This document shows positions 1-8,731 of a DNA stretch of 55,831 nucleotides, in pieces. Position 1 is the first letter of the stretch. Each line of letters starts with the position of its first letter. The notes under the pieces were generated by a model. The model was not told where the DNA came from, ran no database searches, and was given only the letters and a program-made list of their open reading frames with translations. This DNA is from Microbacteriaceae bacterium (lineage in GTDB: Bacteria; Actinomycetota; Actinomycetes; Actinomycetales; Microbacteriaceae): positions 1 to 55,831 of the forward strand of contig JAHEGB010000007.1 of assembly GCA_024645175.1 (NCBI GenBank), given 5' to 3'. Made by a program: the position numbers and the translations under genes.

Positions 1-1
1 G

Positions 2-7
2 TAGGCT
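2..7 (+). promoter_or_regulatory. possible -10 element for the parA-scpAB operon
   Basis: The hexamer TAGGCT fits the actinobacterial -10 pattern TAnnnT and lies 28 bases before the parA start, leaving room for a short leader with the Shine-Dalgarno sequence GGGAGGA. The same hexamer appears as a likely -10 before the polyprenyl synthase gene. The -35 region would lie outside the window, so this is a weak call. Confidence 0.3.
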
Positions 8-35
8 AGTACTAACTTCACCCGGGAGGATTCAA

Positions 36-872
36 GTGGCTAAAAAAGCAGAGGTTGACACCCGCTTCGCTGTACCTAAAAAGCTCGCCTCCCATGGCCC
101 CGCGCGAATCATTGCCATGTGCAATCAAAAAGGTGGGGTTGGCAAAACCACAACGGCTGTAAACCTAGCCGCCGCCCTTGCCGAGTATGGTCGCAAGGTT
201 CTTGTTGTCGATTTCGACCCTCAGGGAGCTTTGAGTACTCACCTCGGCGTGATTGCAGTGCCGGGCGAGATTGCAACAATTTATGAACTCATGAAGGGCA
301 CTATCAAAGACCCGCACGAGGTTATTCGAAAGTCACCGGTAAAAAACCTCGACCTGATTCCGGCAAACATTGATCTTTCTGTTGCCGAAATTGAATTAGT
401 CAATGAAGTCGCGCGCGAAAGCATTCTCGCCAATATTCTTCGAAAAGTCTCAGATGAGTACGACGTAATTATCATCGACTGCCAGCCGTCGCTTGGCTTG
501 CTGAATGTCAACGCGTTGACCGCGGCCCACGGAGTTCTGATTCCGATGGCGACAGACTTCTTTGCTCTGCGAGGCGTGGCCTTGCTCAAAGACCAGATCA
601 ACAAAGTACAAGAGCGATTGAATCCGGCGCTAAAGCTCGATGGCATTTTGGTGACACTGCACGAGCGAACTCTGCACTCAAAAGAGGTTCTAGATCGACT
701 TCAAGAAGCGTTCGAAAGCTTTGTTTTCAAAACTCAAATTGCTCGCACGGTTAAGTTCAAAGATGCAACCGTGGCCCAGCTGCCGATTACTGCTTATGCG
801 CCGACTTCTGAAGCGGCTGAAAGTTATCGAGCCGTAGCAAGAGAATTGGTTTCTCGTGGCTGCGCCCCTTAG
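36..872 (+). CDS. parA: ParA family chromosome-partitioning ATPase (upstream of scpAB)
   Basis: A 278-residue ParA/Soj-type P-loop ATPase. The deviant Walker A motif KGGVGKTT is at residues 32-39, followed by the VVDFDPQG Walker A' region and an IIIDCQPS Walker B segment. The GTG start follows a good Shine-Dalgarno sequence (GGGAGGA, bases 24-30). It overlaps the next gene, scpA, by 17 bases, and the order ParA-ScpA-ScpB-RluB matches Rv1708-Rv1711 of Mycobacterium tuberculosis. Such ATPases dimerise on DNA with ATP. No parB is adjacent, so this is probably not the origin-proximal partition ATPase; a role alongside SMC-ScpAB is inferred from position only. Confidence 0.9.
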   Translation: MAKKAEVDTRFAVPKKLASHGPARIIAMCNQKGGVGKTTTAVNLAAALAEYGRKVLVVDFDPQGALSTHLGVIAVPGEIATIYELMKGTIKDPHEVIRKSPVKNLDLIPANIDLSVAEIELVNEVARESILANILRKVSDEYDVIIIDCQPSLGLLNVNALTAAHGVLIPMATDFFALRGVALLKDQINKVQERLNPALKLDGILVTLHERTLHSKEVLDRLQEAFESFVFKTQIARTVKFKDATVAQLPITAYAPTSEAAESYRAVARELVSRGCAP

Positions 873-1683
873 CAATCAGGTTGACGAAATCGGGGAGCAC
901 TCTGGCGGATTTTCTCTCAGCCTGGGTAACTTCGATGGTCCTTTCGATTTGCTGCTGTCGCTAATTAGCAAGCATGAACTAGACATCACCGAAATTGCTT
1001 TGAGCAAAGTCACTGACGAATTTATTTCTTATCTAAAGACTCTCGACGAAGACGAAGAGCTTGAGCAAGCAAGTGAATTCTTGGTCGTTGCTGCCACATT
1101 GCTTGATTTGAAGATCGCAGGGCTCTTGCCTAAGGGTGAGGTAGTTAACCCTGAAGACGTTGCGATGCTTGAGGCGCGAGACCTGTTGTTTGCCCGACTA
1201 TTGCAGTACCGAGCATTCAAAGACATCTCCGCTTGGTTTAATTCAAGTTTCAATCTTGAAGCGACTCGCACGGCCCGTGATGTTCGAGTAGAAGAGCGCT
1301 TTAGAGAGCAGAAGCCAGAGTTGGTCTGGACCATCTCGCTCGAAGATTTCGCAAGGCTAGCCGAGGAGGTAATGACACCTAAGGTCATTCCTGGAGTTGG
1401 CTTGACGCACCTGCACGCGCCAAGAGTCAGCATTAGAGAGCAAGCGGCAGAGGTCATCACTATGCTTCGCGGCAAGTCGAGCCTCACATTTCGCGACATC
1501 ATTGGCGCGGTTAAAGACAGGGCAGTTGTTGTTGCCCGCTTCTTGGCGGTGCTCGAACTTTATCGACTTTCTGCCATCGCCTTTGAACAAGACAGCCCAC
1601 TTGGCGACTTGACCATTACCTGGCGAGGCAATGCCTTCGACGACGAACAACTAGCAGCACTTGGAGCAGATTATGAATCTTGA
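856..1683 (+). CDS. scpA: segregation and condensation protein A (kleisin of SMC)
   Basis: ScpA is the kleisin subunit that bridges the two heads of the SMC dimer in bacterial condensin. The 275-residue product has the family signature NFDGPFDLLLSLI near residue 25 followed by the ISKHELDI segment typical of ScpA N-termini, and ends with a winged-helix region (LTFRDIIGAVKDRAVVVARF). The GTG start lies inside the end of parA (17-base overlap), indicating translational coupling; the Shine-Dalgarno match is weak, and an in-frame TTG about 26 bases further on is an alternative. The gene continues directly into scpB. Confidence 0.93.
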   Translation: MAAPLSNQVDEIGEHSGGFSLSLGNFDGPFDLLLSLISKHELDITEIALSKVTDEFISYLKTLDEDEELEQASEFLVVAATLLDLKIAGLLPKGEVVNPEDVAMLEARDLLFARLLQYRAFKDISAWFNSSFNLEATRTARDVRVEERFREQKPELVWTISLEDFARLAEEVMTPKVIPGVGLTHLHAPRVSIREQAAEVITMLRGKSSLTFRDIIGAVKDRAVVVARFLAVLELYRLSAIAFEQDSPLGDLTITWRGNAFDDEQLAALGADYES

Positions 1684-2329
1684 TGAACAGGCGACAACTC
1701 CTGAAGAGGCTGTGATTGACGAGAATTTTGAACTTACCGAGAAGGCAGAAGTCACCGAGACTGTCGAGCCACTCGGTGAGGCCGAGCTTCGAGCGGCGGT
1801 TGAAGCAATACTCATGATCACCGATGCGCCAATTTCGTTGCTTGCAATTGCGGCAGCGTTGGAAAACCCGGTTAACGCTGTTCGTGAAGCCGTTTTGAGT
1901 TTGCAGGCAGATTACAACGGCGAGAATGGTACAACCCTTCGCGGTTTTGAGCTTCGCGAAGTTGGTGGAGGTTGGCGCATTTTTGTTCGCCAGGATTTCG
2001 ACTGGGCAGTTCGCATGTTTGTTGCCAATGAAAGCCCATCTAAATTGTCGCAGGCAGCCCTCGAAACACTCGCTGTCATTGCCTATAAGCAACCAATTTC
2101 TCGTGGTCAAGTTGCGTCTATTCGCGCGGTAAACGTCGATTCGGTTGTAAAGACCCTGCTAAGTCGAGGTTTGATCACAGAGCTATTTACTGACAGCGAA
2201 ACGGGAGCAATCAACTATGGAACGACTCCGCTTTTGCTAGAGCTGCTTGGCATCAACTCGCTTGAAGACCTGCCGTTGATTAGTCCTTATCTTCCAGACG
2301 CGAATACCAACTTCGATGCCGCACTCTAA
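1673..2329 (+). CDS. scpB: segregation and condensation protein B
   Basis: ScpB is the winged-helix partner that dimerises and binds ScpA in the SMC condensin complex. The product has about 218 residues and carries the family signature LSQAALETLAVIAYKQPISR and the following RGLI segment. I prefer the ATG at 1673, which has GGAG seven bases upstream, over an in-frame TTG at 1661. The start overlaps the end of scpA by 11 bases. The first 40 residues are acidic and probably disordered. The end overlaps the pseudouridine synthase gene by 14 bases. Confidence 0.92.
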   Translation: MNLDEQATTPEEAVIDENFELTEKAEVTETVEPLGEAELRAAVEAILMITDAPISLLAIAAALENPVNAVREAVLSLQADYNGENGTTLRGFELREVGGGWRIFVRQDFDWAVRMFVANESPSKLSQAALETLAVIAYKQPISRGQVASIRAVNVDSVVKTLLSRGLITELFTDSETGAINYGTTPLLLELLGINSLEDLPLISPYLPDANTNFDAAL

Positions 2330-3131
2330 TCTCGAGGACGAGCAGGGCGTTCGCCTGCAAAAAGTAATGGCAGCCGCTGGCGTTGCATCTCGTCGCGTTT
2401 GCGAAGACCTAATTGCTCGAGGTCAGGTAACGGTCAATGGCAAGCGAGTCACTGAGCTTGGCACTCGAGTCAACCCAGACGTAGACAAAATATCGGTGAG
2501 CGGAATGCCGATTCAGCTTGACGTGTCAAAGGTCTACCTCGCGCTAAATAAGCCTGTCGGAGTGGTTAGCAGCATGGCTGACGAAAATGGCAGGGCAGAT
2601 CTCAGCCAGTTCGTTGAGGGCTATGAGCGAGTGTTCAACGTGGGTCGTCTTGATGCTGAAACCAGCGGACTGATTATTATGACCAACGACGGCGATTTGG
2701 CGCACAAGCTTGCTCACCCAAAATTTGGCGTCACAAAGACCTACGTGGCTCGCGTGCAGGGCGTCGTTGAACCAGGAATTGTTCACAAATTGCTTAGCGG
2801 ATTCGACCTAGAAGACGGTTTCATCAAGGCCGACAAGGCAAAGATCGTTCAGCTTTCTCAAACCGAGAGCCTGCTTGAAATCGAATTGCACTCGGGCCGA
2901 AACAGGATTGTTCGAAGAATGTTTGATTTTCTGGGGCATCCGGTTCTTGGCTTGGTTCGCAAGCAATTCGGCTCTATTCAGCTCGGGCCTTTGAAGGCTG
3001 GCAAGGTGCGTGAACTAAGTAAAATAGAGATCGGTGCTTTGCTAAAAGCTGCCGAAGGTAAATCAATGCGGCAGTCGCAGGCGGCCAAGAAGGCCCCGCA
3101 CGTTGCGCAAGCTAAGACAAGAGGGCGGTAG
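2316..3131 (+). CDS. rluB: 23S rRNA pseudouridine synthase, RluB/RsuA family
   Basis: A 271-residue RsuA-family pseudouridine synthase. An N-terminal S4 RNA-binding domain (RLQKVMAAAGVASRR, about residues 13-27, through VNGKRV) precedes the catalytic domain with the signature GRLDAETSGLI; Asp113 is the expected catalytic residue. RluB homologs modify 23S rRNA in helix 80 (U2605 in E. coli). The C-terminus is a basic tail rich in Lys, Ala and Gln, probably disordered. The ATG start overlaps scpB by 14 bases. The position after scpB is conserved in Actinobacteria and Firmicutes. RluB rather than RluE/RluF is inferred from the context. Confidence 0.9.
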   Translation: MPHSNLEDEQGVRLQKVMAAAGVASRRVCEDLIARGQVTVNGKRVTELGTRVNPDVDKISVSGMPIQLDVSKVYLALNKPVGVVSSMADENGRADLSQFVEGYERVFNVGRLDAETSGLIIMTNDGDLAHKLAHPKFGVTKTYVARVQGVVEPGIVHKLLSGFDLEDGFIKADKAKIVQLSQTESLLEIELHSGRNRIVRRMFDFLGHPVLGLVRKQFGSIQLGPLKAGKVRELSKIEIGALLKAAEGKSMRQSQAAKKAPHVAQAKTRGR

Positions 3132-3134
3132 CTC

Positions 3135-3497
3135 ATGGCACTTCGAGCCATTCGCGGAGCGATTCAGTTAGAGACTGATGAGCGCGAGCACCTTCTAAAG
3201 TCGACCGCAGAACTGCTTTCTAAGGTTTTGCACGTCAACAACATTGAAAACTCAGCTCTTGTGTCAATTTTGTTCACAGCAACCCCAGACATCACAAGCG
3301 AGTTTCCGGCGCTAGCGGCGCGTGAACTTGGCCTCGGCGATGTTCCGCTCATGTGCTTCGTCGAAATGGATGTTAAAGGTGCTCTTGACCGCGTAGTTCG
3401 AGTCATGGTCTATGCCGACATTGCCACTAGTCGTCAAGAAATTCAACACGTGTATTTGCGCGGAGCGACAGCTTTGCGATTGGACCTAGCCCAGTGA
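3135..3497 (+). CDS. aroH: chorismate mutase, AroH (monofunctional, AroQ-unrelated) type
   Basis: A 120-residue protein of the trimeric AroH fold known from Bacillus subtilis, which converts chorismate to prephenate for Phe and Tyr synthesis. It begins with the typical LRAIRGAIQLETDER segment, including the Arg and Glu of the active site, and carries MCFVEMDVKGALDRVVRVM and a C-terminal HVYLRGATALRLDL region holding the Tyr and Arg that bind substrate. The ATG lies three bases after rluB. Its stop overlaps the GTG of tyrA (GTGA), so the two consecutive pathway enzymes are translationally coupled. Confidence 0.92.
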   Translation: MALRAIRGAIQLETDEREHLLKSTAELLSKVLHVNNIENSALVSILFTATPDITSEFPALAARELGLGDVPLMCFVEMDVKGALDRVVRVMVYADIATSRQEIQHVYLRGATALRLDLAQ

Positions 3498-4576
3498 CAT
3501 CACGAACCACGGGCAGCGTGCGAATTGTTGGCGCAGGGCTGCTCGGCACCAGCATTGGATTAGCGCTTAGCAAATTAGGCGTTGACGTAATTGTTGCCGA
3601 CCAGTCACCGGCAGTTCAGTCGCTTGCGATTGACTATGGTGCCGGACGAGCCCAAACCTCTGAAGACCGACCAAGTACGGTCATTGTCTGTGTGCCACCA
3701 GATGTCACCGCGAATGTAATTGCTCGCGAGATTTCAGCTTTTCCTGACGCGGTTGTCACAGACGTTGCGAGCGTCAAGTCAGAAATTTTGACCGAACTGA
3801 AGTCGGCCGGGGTTGACCTTCGAAACTATGTTGGTTCGCACCCGATGGCCGGTCGCGAGCGAGGCGGAGCGGCATCTGGTCGAGCAGACCTTTTTGCGGG
3901 CCGAGTCTGGGTGGTTTCGCCTAATGAAGAGAGCAGTGCTGAAGCGATCAAGCGAGTTGAAGATCTAGCGCTCGACTTGGGCTCGGCATCAGTTCAAGTT
4001 TCAGCCCAAGACCACGATCGAGCAGTCGCCGTTGTTTCGCACGTGCCGCAGTTGGTTGCCAGTCTCACTGCTTCGACGCTCTTGCAGGCGAACGCGGAGG
4101 ACATTGAACTAGCTGGGCAGGGCATCCGTGACACCACAAGAATCGCTGCAAGCGACCCAAAACTTTGGCTTCAAATCTTGACTGCAAACTCTGAGCAGGT
4201 AGTAAAGGTTCTCAAGTTGTTTCAGTCTCAACTTCAAGGAGTTATTGGCGCACTAGAAGATACATCAGCGCCAGGTTCGTTATCGACCATCAGTAATGCG
4301 CTCAGTGACGGCAATCTCGGTGTAGCGAAGCTTCCGGGCAAGCATGGTTCAAAGGCAACGAATTATTCGCTAATCACCGTCATGATTGACGATAAGCCAG
4401 GAGAATTGGCTCGCCTGCTCACCGAAATTGGCGAGATTGGCGTAAACCTTGAAGAAATCAAGCTCGAGCACTCACCAAGCAGCGCCGTAGGTCTAGTTGA
4501 GGTTTCGGTTTTGCCAGAGGCGGAACCAACCTTAGTAGCAGAGCTCACATCGAGAAACTGGAAGTTGGTCGGCTAA
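3494..4576 (+). CDS. tyrA: prephenate dehydrogenase with C-terminal ACT domain
   Basis: This 360-residue enzyme oxidatively decarboxylates prephenate to 4-hydroxyphenylpyruvate for tyrosine synthesis. An N-terminal Rossmann fold (VGAGLLGTSIG, residues 11-21) is followed by GSHPMAGRERGG, holding the conserved substrate-site His, and the helical domain with QDHDRAVAVVSHVPQL. Residues about 290-350 form an ACT domain (DDKPGELARLL), the usual feedback-binding module for amino acids. The GTG start overlaps the chorismate mutase stop; an in-frame GTG about 25 bases later would start directly at the nucleotide-binding strand. The stop overlaps cmk by one base. Confidence 0.92.
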   Translation: MTSRTTGSVRIVGAGLLGTSIGLALSKLGVDVIVADQSPAVQSLAIDYGAGRAQTSEDRPSTVIVCVPPDVTANVIAREISAFPDAVVTDVASVKSEILTELKSAGVDLRNYVGSHPMAGRERGGAASGRADLFAGRVWVVSPNEESSAEAIKRVEDLALDLGSASVQVSAQDHDRAVAVVSHVPQLVASLTASTLLQANAEDIELAGQGIRDTTRIAASDPKLWLQILTANSEQVVKVLKLFQSQLQGVIGALEDTSAPGSLSTISNALSDGNLGVAKLPGKHGSKATNYSLITVMIDDKPGELARLLTEIGEIGVNLEEIKLEHSPSSAVGLVEVSVLPEAEPTLVAELTSRNWKLVG

Positions 4577-5247
4577 TGGCAGATATTGTTGTGGCCATCG
4601 ACGGCCCGGCCGGTTCAGGAAAATCGAGTGTAAGCAAGCAGCTTGCTCGAAAATTCGATTTTGCATATCTCGACACTGGCGCGGCTTACAGAGCGCTTGC
4701 CTGGGCTACTTTGAACGGCCTCGAATTCTCAAAACTCGAATCAGGTGAGTTCGAAAGCGAATTCGATTATCAGATCTCAACAGACCCCGACGACTTTTGG
4801 GTTCGCGTTGGCGACAGTGACGTAACAGAAGCGATTAGATCGACGCTTATTTCGGAGTCGGTAAGTGCTGTCGCCAAGATTCAAAACGTTAGAGACTTCA
4901 TGAAGAGACTAACTAGGTCGATTGTAGAAGCAAGCGAACTCAAGGGAGCAATCGTTGAGGGGCGCGACATCACCACAGTGGTGTTTCCCGATGCTATTTC
5001 TCGCATCTTGCTAACTGCATCTGAAGAGGTGCGATTGCAGCGTCGTTCTACAGAAATCTCGGCAACGAGCACTAACGCTGTTGTGAACCAGGTTTCAAAG
5101 CGCGATGAGAGTGACTCAAAGATTGTCGACTTTATGAATGCTGCTGACGGAGTGACGCTTGTCGACTCATCAGACCTTAACTTTGAACAGACCGTTGAGG
5201 TCATGTCTGCTCAAATCGAAGCTGACCTGAAAGCGAGAACAAAATGA
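4576..5247 (+). CDS. cmk: cytidylate kinase
   Basis: A 223-residue (d)CMP kinase that makes CDP/dCDP from CMP/dCMP. The P-loop GPAGSGKSS is at residues 10-18, followed by [14 protein letters not shown], the conserved nucleotide-binding helix, and [13 protein letters not shown], the base-recognition segment. The lid region has LQRRSTE. The ATG overlaps the last base of tyrA, and the stop overlaps der (ATGA), so it sits in a coupled tyrA-cmk-der unit, the same cmk-der pair as in Mycobacterium. Confidence 0.94.
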   Translation: MADIVVAIDGPAGSGKSSVSKQLARKFDFAYLDTGAAYRALAWATLNGLEFSKLESGEFESEFDYQISTDPDDFWVRVGDSDVTEAIRSTLISESVSAVAKIQNVRDFMKRLTRSIVEASELKGAIVEGRDITTVVFPDAISRILLTASEEVRLQRRSTEISATSTNAVVNQVSKRDESDSKIVDFMNAADGVTLVDSSDLNFEQTVEVMSAQIEADLKARTK

Positions 5248-6752
5248 GCGAAGAAGATTTCAAATTCGAGGCAATCTCTGAGGAGTTTCTAGAGAAACTG
5301 CGCGAGGTCTCTGACAAAGACGCCGAGACTAAGGCGAAAGCCATGCGCATGGGCCTCGAAGAGTATGACCTAGAGCCAGAAGACCTAGACGTTCTCGCGA
5401 CTGAGCTGGGTTTTGAAGACGAGCCGCTGTATCTGCCTGCGTTGCCGGTTTTGGCGATTGTTGGCAGACCAAACGTCGGCAAGTCGGCGCTGGTGAACCG
5501 AATTCTTGGCAGAAGAGAAGCGGTAGTTGAAGATAAGCCAGGCGTCACGCGTGACCGTGTCTCATACAAGGCTGAATGGAATGACCGCAAATTCACTTTG
5601 GTTGACACCGGTGGCTGGGAGCCAGACGCTAAGGGCATTGATAAGTCAGTAGCCATGCAGGCTGAAATCGCTATCGAGCTTGCAGACGCCGTAATCTTCG
5701 TGGTTGATGCCATGGTTGGCGCAACTTCGAGCGACGAGCGCGTTGTGCCGATGCTGCGAAAGAGCGGCAAGCCAGTGATTTTGATTGCAAACAAAATCGA
5801 TGACCTGAAGCAAGAGCCTGAAGCGGCAGCGCTCTGGTCGCTCGGCCTCGGTGAGCCTTATCCGGTCTCTGCTGTTCACGGCAGAGGTGTTGCAGACATG
5901 CTCGATGCAGCTATGAAAGTTTTGCCTGAGGTTTCGGCCGTGGCGAAGCAAGAATTTGGTGGCCCTCGTCGCGTGGCGATCATCGGTCGACCTAACGTCG
6001 GAAAGTCATCACTTCTGAATAAAGCAGTTGGAGCAGAGCGAGCAGTTGTTAATGATCTTGCTGGCACCACTCGCGACCCAATCGATGAGCAGGTCGAACT
6101 AGGTGGCAAGATCTGGCGCTTCGTTGATACCGCGGGTATTCGCAGACGAGTGCACCTGCAGCAGGGAGCAGACTTCTATGCAAGTCTTCGCACCGCCGCT
6201 GCGCTTGAGCGTGCCGAGGTTGCCGTGGTTCTGTTTGACGTAACCCAGCCAATCAGCGAGGCAGACATTCGAATTGTCGACATGGCCCTTGAATCAGGCC
6301 GCGCGCTGGTTCTTGCTTTCAATAAGTGGGACGAGCTTGACGATGAACGACGTAAATATCTTGAGCGCGAAATCGAACAAGATTTGGCTCACGTTGATTG
6401 GGCACCACGCGTAAATATTTCGGCTAAGACCGGGCGTCACCTCGAGAAGTTGGTTCCGGCACTTGAGGTCGCACTCGATGGTTGGGACACCCGTGTTGCC
6501 ACCGGAAAGTTCAACGCATTCTTGCAAGAACTAACCATGGAGAACCCGCACCCGGTGCGTGGCGGAAAACAACCTCGAATTCTATATGGAAGTCAGGTAT
6601 CGAGCCGCCCTCCAAAGTTCGTGCTATTCACCACCGGATTCTTGGATCCTGGCTATCGTCGTTTCATTCAGCGTCGACTTCGTGAGACCTATGGCTTCGA
6701 AGGAAGCCCGATTGAAGTAGCAATGCGCATTCGCGAGAAGCGCAAGCGATAA
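5244..6752 (+). CDS. der: ribosome-associated GTPase Der (EngA), two G domains
   Basis: Der is an essential double-GTPase in 50S ribosomal subunit assembly. The 502-residue protein has two G domains with P-loops GRPNVGKSA (residues 74-82) and GRPNVGKSS (about 248-256); each has its own G3 (DTGGW, DTAGI) and G4 (NKID, NKWD) motif, and a KH-like C-terminal domain follows ([14 protein letters not shown]). An acidic extension of about 65 residues precedes the first G domain, as in other Actinobacteria. It is coupled to cmk by an ATGA overlap, and a tRNA gene follows 15 bases after the stop. Confidence 0.95.
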   Translation: MSEEDFKFEAISEEFLEKLREVSDKDAETKAKAMRMGLEEYDLEPEDLDVLATELGFEDEPLYLPALPVLAIVGRPNVGKSALVNRILGRREAVVEDKPGVTRDRVSYKAEWNDRKFTLVDTGGWEPDAKGIDKSVAMQAEIAIELADAVIFVVDAMVGATSSDERVVPMLRKSGKPVILIANKIDDLKQEPEAAALWSLGLGEPYPVSAVHGRGVADMLDAAMKVLPEVSAVAKQEFGGPRRVAIIGRPNVGKSSLLNKAVGAERAVVNDLAGTTRDPIDEQVELGGKIWRFVDTAGIRRRVHLQQGADFYASLRTAAALERAEVAVVLFDVTQPISEADIRIVDMALESGRALVLAFNKWDELDDERRKYLEREIEQDLAHVDWAPRVNISAKTGRHLEKLVPALEVALDGWDTRVATGKFNAFLQELTMENPHPVRGGKQPRILYGSQVSSRPPKFVLFTTGFLDPGYRRFIQRRLRETYGFEGSPIEVAMRIREKRKR

Positions 6753-6767
6753 ACACTCGGCAACGAG

Positions 6768-6844
6768 CGGGCTATAGCGCAGCTTGGTAGCGCACTTGTC
6801 TGGGGGACAAGGGGTCGTGGGTTCAAATCCCGCTAGCCCGACCA
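6768..6844 (+). tRNA. tRNA-Pro, anticodon GGG, CCA encoded
   Basis: A 77-base cloverleaf. The acceptor stem CGGGCTA (6768-6774) pairs with TAGCCCG (6834-6840), followed by discriminator A and an encoded CCA. The D-loop contains AGCTTGGTAG, and the anticodon arm has stem CTTGT/ACAAG around the loop CTGGGGG, giving anticodon GGG, which reads CCC and CCU proline codons. The T arm is GTGGGTTCAAATCCCGC. It lies between der and pgsA, with only 17 bases before the pgsA start. Confidence 0.97.
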
Positions 6845-6861
6845 AAGAGAAAGGAATAGAA

Positions 6862-7449
6862 ATGTCGATATGGCAACAACTCCGCACTGTGCCAAACCTA
6901 CTCAGCCTCCTTCGACTGGCTTTGGTTCCTGTCTTCTTGATTTTGATTTTGAACCACCAGAATTGGCAGGCAGTAGTTGTGCTTGCGATCTCTAGCATCA
7001 CCGATTTTCTCGATGGCTATTTGGCCAGAAAGCTAAACCAGGTCACCAGATTGGGGCAGCTGCTCGACCCAGCAGCAGATCGACTCTACATTTTGGCAAC
7101 TCTGATTGGCCTAACTGTCATGGGTTACGTTCCAGTTTGGCTTGCGGTCATCGTGATTAGCCGCGACGTATTGCTGTTGGCTTTCTATCCGGTGCTTGCA
7201 AGTCACGGATACGGCCCGCTGCCAGTTCACTATCTTGGCAAGGCCGGCACCTTTGCATTGCTATACGCGTTTCCGCTTCTTTTGATTGCGGCTGCCTTTG
7301 AGAGCATCTCTCAATTTGTGTTGCCAATCGCATGGGGTTTTGCTTGGTGGGGAATCGGGCTTTACTGGTGGGCCGCGGCAGTCTATTTATTGCAAGTACG
7401 TAACATCGTGAAAATGGGCCGTGACGCTTCGGCTAGGCTTGGCAACTGA
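6862..7449 (+). CDS. pgsA: CDP-alcohol phosphatidyltransferase, PgsA-like
   Basis: An integral membrane enzyme of about 195 residues that transfers a phosphatidyl group from CDP-diacylglycerol to an alcohol, most likely glycerol 3-phosphate. The signature DG-x2-AR-x8-G-x3-D-x3-D is present in DGYLARKL...GQLLDPAADR, with all catalytic aspartates. It starts with VPNLLSLLRL, the typical first helix of phosphatidylglycerophosphate synthases, and has about six hydrophobic segments. I chose the ATG at 6862, preceded by AAAGGA, since an in-frame GTG at 6784 lies inside the tRNA. It corresponds to Rv1822 (pgsA2) of M. tuberculosis by position; glycerol phosphate versus another acceptor is not settled by the motif. 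Confidence 0.88.
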   Translation: MSIWQQLRTVPNLLSLLRLALVPVFLILILNHQNWQAVVVLAISSITDFLDGYLARKLNQVTRLGQLLDPAADRLYILATLIGLTVMGYVPVWLAVIVISRDVLLLAFYPVLASHGYGPLPVHYLGKAGTFALLYAFPLLLIAAAFESISQFVLPIAWGFAWWGIGLYWWAAAVYLLQVRNIVKMGRDASARLGN

Positions 7450-7457
7450 GGGTGAAC

Positions 7458-7904
7458 ATGGAATTTGAAACACAGGGGCAAGGTGGCCCAAGCGAGCAGT
7501 CGGACACGACGCAGCGTTTTAGCGACGACCTGCTCGCTCAAGACCCACACGGACTAAATGCAGAAGAACGTGAAGCAATTGAGGCGTTGCCATCTGGTAG
7601 CGCACTTCTCATTGTTCAACGCGGCCCAAATGAAGGTGCTCGCTTTCTTCTAGATCAAGACGTAACCACCGTCGGTCGCCACCCAAATGCAGACATTTTC
7701 TTAGACGATGTCACGGTTTCAAGACGTCACGCAGAGTTTCGCCGCAACGGCACCTCATTCATGATTAACGATCTTGCATCGTTGAATGGCACCTACTTCG
7801 ATGGCGTTAGAATCGAGTCTGCACTTCTCGACGAAGGTGCTGAAGTTCAAATCGGAAAATTCAAATTCACTTTCTTTGCATCGCGCGCGGATTTAGGAGC
7901 ATAG
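7458..7904 (+). CDS. garA: FHA-domain regulator of the GarA/OdhI family
   Basis: A 148-residue protein with a short N-terminal tail and one forkhead-associated domain (about residues 60-135: VGRHPNADIFLDD, SRRHAEF, NDLASLNGTYFDG, the phosphothreonine-binding loops). The tail has paired threonines, TTQRF at 17-21, at the place of the ETTSVF phosphosite of mycobacterial GarA. In that family the unphosphorylated protein inhibits 2-oxoglutarate dehydrogenase and related glutamate enzymes, and phosphorylation by PknB/PknG-type kinases closes the FHA on its own tail. The ATG at 7458 has GAGG six bases upstream and is preferred over GTG 7452. It precedes an FtsR-like gene, as Rv1827 precedes Rv1828. 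Confidence 0.88.
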   Translation: MEFETQGQGGPSEQSDTTQRFSDDLLAQDPHGLNAEEREAIEALPSGSALLIVQRGPNEGARFLLDQDVTTVGRHPNADIFLDDVTVSRRHAEFRRNGTSFMINDLASLNGTYFDGVRIESALLDEGAEVQIGKFKFTFFASRADLGA

Positions 7905-7907
7905 GTA

Positions 7908-8609
7908 ATGTCACAGCCGACATCAATTGCGCAGGCGCGCGCATCGAAACTTGTAACAATCGGTCAGGTTCTAACTTTGCTGACTCCGGAGTTTCCGGAA
8001 CTCACTCAGTCGAAGCTTCGCTTTCTTGAAGAGAACGGCCTAATCACTCCGCAGCGCACTGACTCTGGCTACCGCAAATTCGCTGAGGCAGATGTCGAGA
8101 GATTGCGACTAATTCTTGAGTTGCAAAGAGATCGCTACTTGCCGCTCAAAGTAATTGGCCAGTTTCTTGCTGACATCGACGCTGGAAAATCAGTTTCACT
8201 TCCGGGTGATGATTCAAAGGCGTCAAAACACGCTCGAGTTGCCCAGGCGAAAAATGTAACCAAAATCGAACTTATTGCTGAAACCTCGATTACAGACGCT
8301 TTGATTGCAGAAGCCCAGTCGGTTGGACTCATCAGCGAAGAGCCTTTCAGTGCAAACACCATTGAAATTGCTAGATCAATCATGAAGTTGAACCGCGGAT
8401 TCGGGTTAACTCCTCGTCACCTGCGCGGAATCAAGACAGCCGCAGAGCGCGAAATCGGCATCATCGAAGGTGTTATCGCCCCGGTTCTTGGCAAAAAAGA
8501 AGCTTCGAGCCGCTCAAAGGCCGCGCACTTTGCTGAGGAATTGCAGAGTCACTTCGCGAACATCCGTGAAGAATTGATTCGCGGCGCAATTTCAAAAATC
8601 GACGACTAA
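7908..8609 (+). CDS. ftsR: MerR-family transcriptional regulator, FtsR-like
   Basis: A 233-residue protein with an N-terminal MerR winged helix-turn-helix (TIGQVLTLLTPEFPELTQSKLRFLEENG split over residues about 17-45, then ITPQRTDSGYRKF and DVERLRLIL). By order it is the ortholog of Rv1828, and of FtsR of Corynebacterium glutamicum, described as an activator of ftsZ. The remaining 130 residues form a helical effector region without visible metal-binding cysteines. It follows garA by three bases with an AGGAG-containing Shine-Dalgarno region. A plausible target site lies before ftsZ in this window (40238-40260), which is inference only. Confidence 0.85.
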   Translation: MSQPTSIAQARASKLVTIGQVLTLLTPEFPELTQSKLRFLEENGLITPQRTDSGYRKFAEADVERLRLILELQRDRYLPLKVIGQFLADIDAGKSVSLPGDDSKASKHARVAQAKNVTKIELIAETSITDALIAEAQSVGLISEEPFSANTIEIARSIMKLNRGFGLTPRHLRGIKTAAEREIGIIEGVIAPVLGKKEASSRSKAAHFAEELQSHFANIREELIRGAISKIDD

Positions 8610-8699
8610 TCTGCGCAACAGCAGTAGATTTCTCGCGACACGCCGAGCATATTAATTAACGGGACTATATCTAGAGTTCAGGCAAGAATTGCATAGAAC

Positions 8700-8722
8700 T
8701 TAAACCTGTAGTTGAACCTGAA
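8700..8722 (+). promoter_or_regulatory. candidate MerR-type operator in the leader of the second merR gene
   Basis: The site reads TTAAACCT, seven spacer bases, then AACCTGAA, and touches the Shine-Dalgarno AAGGAGG. The bottom strand of the ftsZ leader has the same left half, TTAAACCT, the same seven-base spacer and a partly matching right half. It also contains a direct repeat AACCTG with a 12-base period (8703 and 8715). A role as an operator for one of the two adjacent MerR proteins is inference. Confidence 0.3.
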
Positions 8723-8731
8723 GGAGGCGTG

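Noticed and set aside
5201-5794. A long reverse-strand open frame (197 codons) within der
   Set aside because: It is antisense to the P-loop region of der, has Ser/Arg-rich low-complexity residues and no recognisable motif; it is a shadow of the real gene's codon bias.
6784-6861. Upstream extension of the phosphatidyltransferase gene from GTG 6784
   Set aside because: It would run through the tRNA-Pro gene; the ATG at 6862 has a good ribosome site and gives the family N-terminus.
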